64,000 nucleotides of DNA from Variovorax paradoxus (GTDB lineage Bacteria > Pseudomonadota > Gammaproteobacteria > Burkholderiales > Burkholderiaceae_C): NCBI RefSeq assembly GCF_009498455.1, contig NZ_CP045644.1:6885001-6949000 (forward strand). Reading direction: 5' to 3'. The notes below the pieces were generated by a model, which saw only the letters and a list, made by a program, of their open reading frames with translations, did not search any database and had not been told where the DNA came from. This document shows positions 43,377 to 55,601 of this stretch, in pieces (the first letter of the stretch is position 1; the number at the start of each line of letters is the position of its first letter). Position numbers and translations under genes: made by a program.

Positions 43377-44486
43377 ATGAACTCTCCCCAACTTCAGCGC
43401 GGCGTCTTCCTCGCCCTGCTTGCTGCTGTCACCGTCGCCTTTCTGTGGGTGCTGATGCCGTTCTTCGGCGCGGTGCTCTGGGGGGTGGCGCTGGCGATCC
43501 TGTTCACGCCGCTCTACAAGTGGCTGCTCCGGAAGATGCCCGGCAAGCGCAATGCGGCCGCGCTGTCGACGCTGGCCATTTGCCTCTTTATCGTGATCCT
43601 GCCGCTGGCGATGGTGGGCGTGTCGCTGGTGCAGGAGGTGGCACTGATCACGCAGAACATCCGCTCGGGCCAGATCAACTTCGCGGCCTACTTCCAGCAG
43701 ATCCTGAACGCCGCGCCGCAGTGGCTGCTGAGCCTCGTGGAGCGCTTCAGCCTGGGCGACATGGCGGCCTGGCAGGCGCGCATCTCGGCCATCGCGGGCC
43801 AGGCCAGCCAGCTCATTGCCAGCCAGGCGCTGGCCATCGGGCAGAACACGTTTGATTTCGTCATCAGCTTCTTCGTGATGCTGTACCTGCTGTACTTCCT
43901 GGTGCGCGACGGCGCGACGCTCTCCAAGACCATGCGCGACGCCGTGCCGCTGGCCAAGCCGCACACGCACTACCTGCTGAACAAGTTCACCACCGTGATC
44001 CGCGCCACCGTGAAGGGCAACGTGGCCGTGGCCATTGCGCAGGGCACCATCGGCGGGCTGGCCTTCTGGTTCCTCGGCGTGCAGGGCGCGCTGCTGTGGG
44101 CGGTGCTGATGGCCTTCCTGTCGCTGCTGCCGGCCGTGGGCGCGGCGCTCATCTGGGGGCCGGTGGCCATCTACTACCTGGCCACGGGGCACTTCTGGCA
44201 GGGCGGCGTGCTGATCTTCATCGGCGTGTTCGTGATCGGCCTGGTCGACAACATCCTGCGCCCCGTGCTGGTGGGCAAGGACACGCAGATGCCCGACTAC
44301 ATCGTGCTGATGTCGACCATCGGCGGCATGGCGATCTTCGGCATCAACGGCTTCGTGATCGGCCCGGTGATCGCGGCGCTGTTCATGGCCGCCTGGAGCC
44401 TGTTCGCGGACGTCGGCCATGTGGGCCCGGGCCACGAAGCCGAGGACACGACCGACGCCGCGAAGGCGGGCCAGAAGAAGCTCTGA
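43377..44486 (+). CDS. AI-2E family transporter (YdiK/PerM-like)
   Basis: 369 residues with about eight membrane helices. Family signs: FFGAVLWGVALAILFTPLYKWLL near the start, IRATVKGNVAVAIAQGTIGGLAFWFLGVQGALLWAVLMAFLSLLPAVG in the middle, and GMAIFGINGFVIGPVIAALFMAAW at the end. The family is named for an autoinducer exporter, but many members move other compounds or Na+/Li+. It stands alone, so its cargo cannot be told. The ATG at 43377 lacks a strong ribosome-binding site. Confidence 0.88.
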   Translation: MNSPQLQRGVFLALLAAVTVAFLWVLMPFFGAVLWGVALAILFTPLYKWLLRKMPGKRNAAALSTLAICLFIVILPLAMVGVSLVQEVALITQNIRSGQINFAAYFQQILNAAPQWLLSLVERFSLGDMAAWQARISAIAGQASQLIASQALAIGQNTFDFVISFFVMLYLLYFLVRDGATLSKTMRDAVPLAKPHTHYLLNKFTTVIRATVKGNVAVAIAQGTIGGLAFWFLGVQGALLWAVLMAFLSLLPAVGAALIWGPVAIYYLATGHFWQGGVLIFIGVFVIGLVDNILRPVLVGKDTQMPDYIVLMSTIGGMAIFGINGFVIGPVIAALFMAAWSLFADVGHVGPGHEAEDTTDAAKAGQKKL

Positions 44487-44640
44487 CCGCAGCCGCGGCC
44501 CTTTCCTCGGGTCACAGGCCGCGACGTTCGCTCCGCCTGCGCGCATTTCGCGCGCGCATTCACGCATTCCGTCGCATGACGCTGGGCACCGCCCGGCGAC
44601 TGCGGGATCGTCGGGCCCTCCACCCACACCGAGGCCTGCC

Positions 44641-45078
44641 ATGCACCTTCCCGCTTTGCTCTCCCGCCCCGCCGCGCGCGCCCTTCTCACGGCTGCCGCG
44701 CTCGCCCCGCTCGGCGCCCTGGCCGCCGACCTGAACCTGCGCATTGCCGACGGCCCGGCCGCCGGCGCCACGCTCTACGTCGCGCTGTACAACGACGCCG
44801 CCGGCTACACCGAGAGCAAGCCCGTGGCTTCGCAGACCGGACCGGCACGCGACGGCAAGGCCCGCTTCGTCTTCACCGACCTGGCACCGGGGCGCTACGC
44901 GCTGCGCGTGTTCGCCGACGAGAACGGCAACGGCAAGCTCGACACCAACCTCGTGGGCATGCCGATCGAGCGCTACGGCTTCTCGAACGACGCCAAGGGC
45001 AACCGCGGCGCGCCCGACTTCGAGGCCGCCGCCCTCCGCGTCGACGCCGACGCGCAGGCCGTCATTCACCTGCGCTGA
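44641..45078 (+). CDS. DUF2141 secreted protein
   Basis: 145 residues with a signal peptide (ALLTAAALAPLGALAA). The remaining domain is a small beta sandwich typical of DUF2141: YVALYNDAAGYTESKPV, FTDLAPGRYALRVFADENGNGKLDTNLVGMP and RYGFSNDAKG. The calcium-binding-like DENGNGKLD is prominent. It is 12 bases before the carotenoid oxygenase, a pairing that suggests a shared role in the periplasm. Function is not established for the family. Confidence 0.82.
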   Translation: MHLPALLSRPAARALLTAAALAPLGALAADLNLRIADGPAAGATLYVALYNDAAGYTESKPVASQTGPARDGKARFVFTDLAPGRYALRVFADENGNGKLDTNLVGMPIERYGFSNDAKGNRGAPDFEAAALRVDADAQAVIHLR

Positions 45079-45090
45079 GGAGTAACCGCC

Positions 45091-46593
45091 ATGGAACGAC
45101 GCGAACTCCTGCGCCTGCTGGCCACCGCCGGCGCCCTGCCCCTCTTCAGCCCGCTGGCGCGTGCCGCCGGCACCACCGACGACAACTGGCAGGCCCAGTT
45201 CGAAGCCGCCGATGCGCCGTGGAAGATCGGCTTCGCCACGCCTCCGGGCGACCTGCCGCTGACCCGCGCCACCGTGCGCGGCCGCTTTCCCGACGCCGTG
45301 GCCGGCACGCTGTTCCGCATCGGCCCGGCCGGCCACGACCTGGGCGGCGAGCGCTACCACCACTGGTTCGACGGCGACGGCATGGTCCACCGTTTCGTGA
45401 TCGAGGGCGCCGACGTACGTCACCAGGGCAGCTACGTCGCCACGCCCAAGCGCGTGGCCGAAGTGAAAGCCGGCCGCCACCTCACCGAAGCCTTCGGCAC
45501 CATGCCGCCGGGCGTGGAGCCGCCCACCTCGGCCGATGCCATCAACGTCGCCAACACCAGCGTGCTGCCGATGCAGGGCGAAGTGCTCGCGCTGTGGGAA
45601 GGCGGCTCGGCCACGCGCATCGATGCGCGCACGCTCGACACGCTGGGCGTGAAGACCTGGCGCGCCGACCTCGCCGGCATGCCCTTCTCGGCCCACCCCA
45701 AGGTCGACCCGGACGGCACCGTGTGGAACTTCGGCGTGAGCTCGGGCCAGAGCCTGCTCGCGCTGTACGAGATCGCGCCCGGCGGCGCGCTGCGCCGCGC
45801 AGCCGTCGTGCCGGTGCCCGAGCTTCCGATGGTCCACGACTTCGCCGTGACCGCGCGGCACCTGGTGTTCCTCATGCCGCCGCTGGTCTACGACAGCAAG
45901 CGCAAGGAGGCGGGCGCGAGTTTTCTCGATGCCCACGTCTGGCGACCCGAACTCGGCATGCGTGCGCTGGTGGTCGACAAGCAGAACTGGGACAAGCGCC
46001 AGCTGTTCGAGCTGCCGGCCGGCTTCCTGTTCCACGTCGGCAATGCGTGGGAGGAAGACACGCCGCGCGGTGCGCGCATCCACGTCGACTACGTCCGCAC
46101 GCAGAACGCCGAGTCGGTGTTCACCAGCAACCGCGAGGTGATGCGCGCAAGCCGCGTGCGCCGCAACGAGCCGCGCCTGACCGTCGCCACGCTCGACCTG
46201 GGCACCGGCAAGGCCACGCAGCGCGAGCTGCCGCTCGAGGCCGAGTTCCCCCGCATCGATCCGCGCCGCGTCGGCCTGCGCCACCGCCAGGTGGTCCACG
46301 CCACGCAGACGCGCGCCGACGTACCGGGTTTCGGCGCGGTCGCGCGCACCGACATCGAGAGCGGACGCAGCCAGCGCTTCAGCTATGGCGCGCAAGCGAT
46401 CGTGGAAGAGCACGTCTTCGTGCCGGATGGTGCGAAGCCGGGTTGGGTGCTGGGCACGGCGCTGGACTTCGGTCGGCAGCGGACGGTGCTGTCGTGCTTT
46501 GCGGCGGACCACCTGGCGGCCGGTCCTGTGGCTCAGGCGACGCTGCCGTATGCGCTGCCATTGGGGTTGCACGGGGCCTTCCTGAAAGCCTGA
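45091..46593 (+). CDS. Carotenoid oxygenase / lignostilbene-dioxygenase family protein, Tat-exported
   Basis: 500 residues with a twin-arginine signal (R3-R4 in MERRELLRLLATAG). The four iron-binding histidines of the RPE65 family are visible: SAHPKVDPDG, MVHDFAVTARH, FHVGNAWEED and LHGAFLKA at the C-terminus, with the signature FDGDGMVHRF near the start. These enzymes cleave carbon-carbon double bonds of carotenoids, stilbenes or isoeugenol with O2. Export by Tat is unusual and points to a folded periplasmic form. It follows DUF2141 closely and is followed by two repeat copies. Confidence 0.88.
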   Translation: MERRELLRLLATAGALPLFSPLARAAGTTDDNWQAQFEAADAPWKIGFATPPGDLPLTRATVRGRFPDAVAGTLFRIGPAGHDLGGERYHHWFDGDGMVHRFVIEGADVRHQGSYVATPKRVAEVKAGRHLTEAFGTMPPGVEPPTSADAINVANTSVLPMQGEVLALWEGGSATRIDARTLDTLGVKTWRADLAGMPFSAHPKVDPDGTVWNFGVSSGQSLLALYEIAPGGALRRAAVVPVPELPMVHDFAVTARHLVFLMPPLVYDSKRKEAGASFLDAHVWRPELGMRALVVDKQNWDKRQLFELPAGFLFHVGNAWEEDTPRGARIHVDYVRTQNAESVFTSNREVMRASRVRRNEPRLTVATLDLGTGKATQRELPLEAEFPRIDPRRVGLRHRQVVHATQTRADVPGFGAVARTDIESGRSQRFSYGAQAIVEEHVFVPDGAKPGWVLGTALDFGRQRTVLSCFAADHLAAGPVAQATLPYALPLGLHGAFLKA

Positions 46594-46603
46594 GCGTTGT
46601 TGT

Positions 46604-46709
46604 TCAGGGCGACACTCCCGCCGACGGGGAACCTTGCTCCGCGAATGTCCCCCGGGCTTCGCCCTCCTCCTTGATTTCGCTGCGCAAGGCACCCCATCGA
46701 CGTGAGCGT
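46604..46709 (-). repeat. Folded intergenic repeat, copy C (type 2)
   Basis: The minus-strand sequence matches copy B nearly base for base over ACGCTCACGTCGATGGGG and GTGCCTTGCGCAGCG. The tip hairpin has swapped to GGGC-GAA-GCCC. It ends in CGCCCTGAA. It begins 11 bases after the carotenoid oxygenase stop. Confidence 0.85.
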
Positions 46710-46758
46710 CATCAGAGCAGTGGTTGATCGGACCAGCACACCGACAGCGCTCGGTGGG

Positions 46759-46857
46759 CCCAGGACATTGGGTGCTTCCCGCAGCGAAATCAAGGAGGAG
46801 CGAAGCGGGGGACATTCGCGGAGGGAAGTACCCGATGGCCTGGGCACGCGCCCTGAA
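46759..46857 (+). repeat. Folded intergenic repeat, copy D (type 1)
   Basis: The arms CCCAGGACATTGGGTGCTTC and GAAGTACCCGATGGCCTGGG pair with only a few wobbles, and the constant loop is TCAAGGAGGAG opposite CGGGGGACATTCGCGG. The tip hairpin has shrunk to GC-GAA-GC. It ends in CGCCCTGAA, 10 bases from the LysR stop. C and D point away from each other and lie 49 bp apart. Confidence 0.85.
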
Positions 46858-46866
46858 TGACCCGCG

Positions 46867-47769
46867 TCAGGCCTCCCACCACCCTTCATCAAACCGCCCC
46901 TGCAGAAACGCCACAAACCCCGACACCTTCCCCGGCACCAACTTCGGCGAAGGAAACACGGCGTGAATCTCCTGCTCAGGCAACGCATGGTCCCCCAGCA
47001 CGGCATTCACCTTGCCAGCAGCCAACGACTCACTCGCCACATAGCGCGGCATCAACGCAATCCCCAACCCGTCACGCGCCGCAGCCAGCACAGCCGACAG
47101 GTTGTTGGAGCGGAAGCGCCCCGACACAGGCACCGTCACCGGATCGCCCTTCGGTGTGTGCATGCGCCAGAACTCGTCGCCGACCACGCTGCTGTAGATC
47201 AGCGCCACGTGCGCGCTCAGGTCTTGTGCGCGCTTGGGCGTACCGTGCTTCTTCAGATAGGCCGGCGACGCCACCATGACCCACGGATTTGCGCCGAGGT
47301 AGCGCGCGCCCAGTGACGAATCGGCCAGCTTGCCCATGCGGATCGCCACGTCGATGCCCTGCGCGATGAGGTCGACGTAGCGGTCCTCAAAGCTCAGGTC
47401 GAGCTGCACCTGCGGATGCCGGCGCATGTACTCCAGTGCCAACGGCACCACCACGCGCCGCCCGAAGGCCACCGAGGTGCCCACGCGCAGCAGCCCCTGC
47501 GCCTGGTTCTGCCGCAGCTGCACGATGCTGTCGGCCTCCTCGGCGTCACGCACGATGGTCTTGCACTTCTCGTAGTACAGCGCGCCCGGCTCCGTGAGGC
47601 TCACGCCGCGCGTGTTGCGGTTGAGCAGCCGCACCTTCAGCCGCGCTTCCGTTGCCGCGACCTGCTTGGTCACGGTGGGCTGCGTGGTGTTGAACTCGCG
47701 CGCCGCCTTCGAGAAGCTGCCGGTCTCGACGACCCGCACAAACATTTCCATAGCCAGTAGTCGGTCCAT
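46867..47769 (-). CDS. LysR family regulator of the glyoxylate operon
   Basis: 300 residues. DNA-binding start: [47 protein letters not shown]. The effector domain is typical, with [26 protein letters not shown] and the late [13 protein letters not shown]. It is divergent from gcl-hyi-glxR (110-bp gap) and should control that operon. A T-N11-A palindrome lies in the gap. Confidence 0.9.
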   Translation of the reverse strand: MDRLLAMEMFVRVVETGSFSKAAREFNTTQPTVTKQVAATEARLKVRLLNRNTRGVSLTEPGALYYEKCKTIVRDAEEADSIVQLRQNQAQGLLRVGTSVAFGRRVVVPLALEYMRRHPQVQLDLSFEDRYVDLIAQGIDVAIRMGKLADSSLGARYLGANPWVMVASPAYLKKHGTPKRAQDLSAHVALIYSSVVGDEFWRMHTPKGDPVTVPVSGRFRSNNLSAVLAAARDGLGIALMPRYVASESLAAGKVNAVLGDHALPEQEIHAVFPSPKLVPGKVSGFVAFLQGRFDEGWWEA

Positions 47770-47787
47770 GGCCGGATGGTAGCCAGT

Positions 47788-47804
47788 TATTCCATGGCGG
47801 AATA
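47788..47804. promoter_or_regulatory. LysR-type operator in the LysR-gcl gap
   Basis: TATTCC-ATGGC-GGAATA is a perfect inverted repeat with the T-N11-A spacing used by LysR proteins (T47790 to A47802). It lies 76 bases before the gcl start and 19 bases before the LysR start. Confidence 0.6.
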
Positions 47805-47879
47805 GGTTTTATGGTCCCCAGCCGTCTTCTTGGAATGCGCCCCGCTTCCTACAGTGAGGCCACCTCAAGGAGACTTTCA

Positions 47880-49673
<1,794 letters not shown>

Positions 49674-49690
49674 TCGAGGAGACGAAAGAC

Positions 49691-50476
49691 ATGCCCAAGT
49701 TCGCAGCCAATCTCACGATGCTCTTCACCGAGCTGCCGTTCATGCAGCGCTTCGAGGCGGCCGCCAAGGCCGGCTTCGAGGCGGTGGAGTACCTCTTCCC
49801 CTACCCCTTCGACAAGAAGGAACTCGTGGCCGCCTTGCGCGCCAATGGCCTGCAGCAGGTGCTGCACAACCTGCCGGCCGGCGACTGGGACAAGGGCGAG
49901 CGCGGCATCGCCTGCCACCCGGACCGCACCGGCGAGTTCCGCGAAGGCATCGCGCTGGCCATCGACTACGCGACGGCGCTGGGCTGCCCGCAGCTCAATT
50001 GCCTGGTCGGCAAGGTGCCGGCGGGCGTGAGCACGGAAGCCGCGCACAAGACCGTGGTCGAGAACCTGCGCCTGGCAGCGCGCGAGCTGGAAGCCGCGGG
50101 CCTGCGCCTGCTGATCGAGCCGATCAACACCTTCGACATTCCCGGCTTCTTTCTCACGCGCACCGACCAGGCGCTGGCGCTGATCGACGAGGTGGGCTCG
50201 GACAACCTGCGCGTGCAGTACGACATCTACCACGCACAGCGCATGGAAGGCGAGCTGGGCAACACGCTCACCAAGCAGCTGGCGCGCATCGGCCACATCC
50301 AGCTGGCCGACAACCCGGGCCGCGGCGAGCCGGGCACGGGCGAGATCAACTACCCGTGGCTGTTCCAGCACATCGATGCGCTGGGCTACGACGGCTGGAT
50401 CGGCTGCGAGTACAAGCCCCGCGCCACCACGGTGGAAGGCCTGGGCTGGCGCGAAGCCCTCACGAAGAAGCAATGA
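49691..50476 (+). CDS. hyi: Hydroxypyruvate isomerase
   Basis: 261 residues, a TIM-barrel protein of the sugar-isomerase family. Visible motifs: FAANLTMLFTELPFMQRFEAA, AVEYLFPYPF, LIEPINTFDIPGFFL (metal-site Glu), QYDIYHAQRMEG and GCEYKPRATT. It interconverts hydroxypyruvate and tartronate semialdehyde. It lies 17 bases after gcl and its stop overlaps an in-frame ATG of the next gene, so translation of the trio is linked. Confidence 0.94.
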   Translation: MPKFAANLTMLFTELPFMQRFEAAAKAGFEAVEYLFPYPFDKKELVAALRANGLQQVLHNLPAGDWDKGERGIACHPDRTGEFREGIALAIDYATALGCPQLNCLVGKVPAGVSTEAAHKTVVENLRLAARELEAAGLRLLIEPINTFDIPGFFLTRTDQALALIDEVGSDNLRVQYDIYHAQRMEGELGNTLTKQLARIGHIQLADNPGRGEPGTGEINYPWLFQHIDALGYDGWIGCEYKPRATTVEGLGWREALTKKQ

Positions 50477-50499
50477 ACGTTCACGAAGGAAACAGAGAC

Positions 50500-51414
50500 A
50501 TGACCACTGCAGCAGCACAAAAAATCGGATTCATCGGCCTGGGCATCATGGGCGCGCCCATGGCGGGCCACCTGCTCGACGCAGGCCACGAGCTCTTCGT
50601 GAACACGCACGGCAACACACCGGAGCCTTTCGTTTCGAAGGCCACCATCTGCGGCTCGGCCGCCGAAGTGGCGCGCAAGGCCGACATCATCTTCATCATG
50701 GTGCCCGACACCCCTGACGTGGAGAAGGTGCTGTTCGGCGTGCCGGGCGCGGAAGGCGTGGCCGACGGCCTGAAGGGTTCGCAGGGCAAGATCGTGGTGG
50801 ACTGCAGCTCCATCGACCCGATCGCCACCAAGGAGTTCGCGCGCCGCATCGTCGCGCTGGGCGCCGGCTACATCGACGCGCCGGTCTCGGGCGGCGAAGT
50901 GGGCGCCAAGGCCGCGAGCCTGACGATCATGTGCGGCGGCGACGAAGGCACCTTCGGCCGCGTGAAGCCGCTGCTCGACAAGATGGGCAAGAACGTGACG
51001 CTGGTGGGCGGCGCGGGCGACGGCCAGGTCTGCAAGGTGGCCAACCAGATCATCGTGGCGCTGAACATCGCGGCCGTGAGCGAGGCGCTGGTGTTCGCCT
51101 CGAAGGCCGGCGCCGACCCCGCGAAGGTGCGCCAGGCGCTGATGGGCGGCTTTGCCAGCTCGCGCATTCTCGAAGTGCACGGCGAACGCATGATCAAGCG
51201 CACCTTCGCGCCGGGCTTCCGCATTTCGCTGCACCAGAAGGACCTGAACCTCGCGATGCAGAGCGCCCGTTCGCTCGGCGTGGCGCTGCCGCAGACCGCG
51301 AACGCAGCGCAGCTGATGAACGCCTGCGCGGCGATGGGCTACGGCCAGCTGGACCACTCGGCGCTGGTGAAGGCCCTTGAGGCCCTCGCCCAGCACACCG
51401 TGTCACCCGACTGA
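50500..51414 (+). CDS. glxR: Tartronate semialdehyde reductase
   Basis: 304 residues from the ATG at 50500 (AGGAA 8 bases before); an alternative ATG at 50473 overlaps the hyi stop. Rossmann motif GFIGLGIMGAPMAGHLL, substrate motif DAPVSGGEVGAKAASL, and the catalytic Lys in GQVCKVANQ. It reduces tartronate semialdehyde to D-glycerate with NAD(P)H. It ends the glyoxylate operon; glycerate kinase is not in this window. Confidence 0.95.
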   Translation: MTTAAAQKIGFIGLGIMGAPMAGHLLDAGHELFVNTHGNTPEPFVSKATICGSAAEVARKADIIFIMVPDTPDVEKVLFGVPGAEGVADGLKGSQGKIVVDCSSIDPIATKEFARRIVALGAGYIDAPVSGGEVGAKAASLTIMCGGDEGTFGRVKPLLDKMGKNVTLVGGAGDGQVCKVANQIIVALNIAAVSEALVFASKAGADPAKVRQALMGGFASSRILEVHGERMIKRTFAPGFRISLHQKDLNLAMQSARSLGVALPQTANAAQLMNACAAMGYGQLDHSALVKALEALAQHTVSPD

Positions 51415-51416
51415 AA

Positions 51417-52754
51417 CTAGGTCTTTGCCGTTTCCAGCGATTCCTTCAGATTGCGCCGGCGCCATGCCCAGGTCTTCACGGCCTGCGGCAGGATGCCGAT
51501 GCACGACGCGTAGTACGTCACCTTGAAGCCCCAGAAGCGCGGCCCGATGGGCGTGTTGCGGAACAGGTCGCCGGCCAGGATGGACAAGAGCGCCTCCTGC
51601 ATGCGCCAGATGTTGCGCGGCGCCATGAACAGGCGGCGAATCGCGGGCGAGGTGATGCGATAGATGAACCACGAGAACATCTTCGGGCCGTGCTTCATCA
51701 CCTTCTCGTAATGCCGGAAGGCCTTCTCGGCCTCTTTCGCCTCGCCCTTGAGCCAGAGGTCGGCGCAGGTCGCGGCCTCGAAGCCGCTGTTCATCGCCAG
51801 GTACACGCCCGACGAGAACATCGGGTCGACGAAGGCATAGGCGTCGCCCACCATCATGAAACGATCGCCGCGGCAGAACTTGGAGTCGTAGGCGTAGTTG
51901 CCGGTGGAGGTGGCGCCTTCCATCAGCGTGGCGTTCTTCAGGCGCGCGGCCAGCTTGGGCGCGAGCGCGATGGTTTCCATGAGGAAGTCTTCGAGCGAGC
52001 CCTTGCGGCGCTTGAAGTAGGCCGGCGAGGCCACCGCGCCGACGCTCACGGTGCCGTCCTTCAGCGGGATGTACCAGAACCAGCCGTGGTCGAACCAGAA
52101 CAGCGAGATGTTGCCCTCGAAGCGGCCCGGACGGCGCTCGGCATTGGCGAAGTGGCCGTACAGCGCCGCGCTCGCATGCTTGCGGTTGCGCTGCTTGGCA
52201 TCGAACTGGTTCGACAGCAGCGTGTCGCGCCCGCTGGCGTCGATCACGAAGCGCGGGCGCCATTCGGTCTCGGTGCCGTCGTCGGCCTTGACCTTCACGA
52301 GCGGGCGGTTGTCGGGCGTTCCCTTGCCGGCGTCCATGTCGACGCCGGTGACGCGCCGGCCCTCGAAGGTGCGCGCGCCGCGCTTGCCGGCATGGCGGAA
52401 CAGCAGCTCGTCGAACTCCGAACGGCGCACGTGCACCGCATAGGGAAAGCTCTTGTCCATCGCCTGGCCGAAGTCGAAGTGGCTGGTGTGGTCGTGCCAG
52501 GGCGAGACGAACTCGGCGCCGTGCTTGCGCAGGCCGATGGCCTCGACCTCGGTGCGCACGCCGAGCCGGTCGAACAGCGGCATGTTCATCGGCAGCAACG
52601 ATTCGCCGATGTGAAAGCGCGGATGCTGCGCCTTCTCGAGCAGCACCACGTCGTGGCCCTTGTCTGCGAGCAAGGCAGCCACCGTGGAGCCCGACGGGCC
52701 TCCGCCGATGACCACGACGTCCGGCTCGGTGCCGGTGAAAGGTCCGGGTGTCAT
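51417..52754 (-). CDS. Flavin-dependent halogenase-like oxidoreductase
   Basis: 445 residues from the ATG at 52754 (GGAGGG before it). FAD-binding GGGPSG at 17-22. The halogenase signature W-x-W-x-I-P is present at 225-230 (WFWYIP). K77 in GLRKHGA sits where PrnA-type and phenol-type halogenases keep their catalytic Lys, and HIGESLLP (48-55) matches the phenol-halogenase loop. These features suggest chlorination or bromination of a phenolic or pyrrole-like substrate rather than simple monooxygenation. No peptide or polyketide synthase lies nearby. It is convergent with glxR (2 bases apart). Halogenation is inferred, not certain. Confidence 0.75.
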   Translation of the reverse strand: MTPGPFTGTEPDVVVIGGGPSGSTVAALLADKGHDVVLLEKAQHPRFHIGESLLPMNMPLFDRLGVRTEVEAIGLRKHGAEFVSPWHDHTSHFDFGQAMDKSFPYAVHVRRSEFDELLFRHAGKRGARTFEGRRVTGVDMDAGKGTPDNRPLVKVKADDGTETEWRPRFVIDASGRDTLLSNQFDAKQRNRKHASAALYGHFANAERRPGRFEGNISLFWFDHGWFWYIPLKDGTVSVGAVASPAYFKRRKGSLEDFLMETIALAPKLAARLKNATLMEGATSTGNYAYDSKFCRGDRFMMVGDAYAFVDPMFSSGVYLAMNSGFEAATCADLWLKGEAKEAEKAFRHYEKVMKHGPKMFSWFIYRITSPAIRRLFMAPRNIWRMQEALLSILAGDLFRNTPIGPRFWGFKVTYYASCIGILPQAVKTWAWRRRNLKESLETAKT

Positions 52755-52983
52755 TCGATGTCCCTCCGTGTTGTTCTGTCGCTGTGTCGTTCCAGGACGA
52801 TGGTTCGTCGCACCGCCCGCGCGGCACGGATTTGTCCCCCTGAAACGGGGGTGTTGAAGTTTAGCCAGTCGGCAGACCCTCTCGATACGGCCGAAGATAG
52901 AGGGTCTCGTCGTTCCCCCCGAGAGAAGAGGCCCCGCTTTTGCGGTAGCCTCATTGCCCGCCAGAACCAAGGAGACTTTTCAA

Positions 52984-55284
<2,301 letters not shown>

Positions 55285-55333
55285 TGGCGCTGACGTAGTC
55301 ACCGCGCCCCACCGGCTCCGTCGCGAGCCGCAC

Positions 55334-55367
55334 GCCCCGCCGCGTTCACCGCAGCGGGGCTTTTTTT
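55334..55367 (+). terminator. Strong intrinsic terminator after maeB
   Basis: GCCCCGC and GCGGGGC pair around a 13-base loop and are followed directly by TTTTTTT. It lies 50 bases past the maeB stop codon. It is the clearest rho-independent terminator in the window. Confidence 0.92.
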
Positions 55368-55496
55368 CGTCCGCCGCTCCCTGAGGCGCCCGGTGCGCAG
55401 GTGCGCCAAGGCGGTGCTTCCGGGCATCCGATCGCCCGTTTCCGACGCGTTCAACCACCATTTCGACTGGCACGCAATCTGCTAATACCCTGAGCG

Positions 55497-55511
55497 GATA
55501 TTTCACATATC
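55497..55511 (+). promoter_or_regulatory. AT-rich promoter region with inverted repeat before the lyase-TRAP operon
   Basis: GATAT-TTCAC-ATATC is an inverted repeat in a stretch (about 55480-55530) far more AT-rich than its surroundings, with further TATA-like sequence to 55525. The 317-bp gap 55285-55601 holds only this and the maeB terminator; no gene is seen. Confidence 0.5.
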
Positions 55512-55601
55512 TTACTAATATATTTAGAAACCAAGCCTTCAGACCCTGGTTCCACCCGCTGTCCGCAGCGCCCTTTCTCTTCTTTTTCGAGGTACACGTT
55601 C

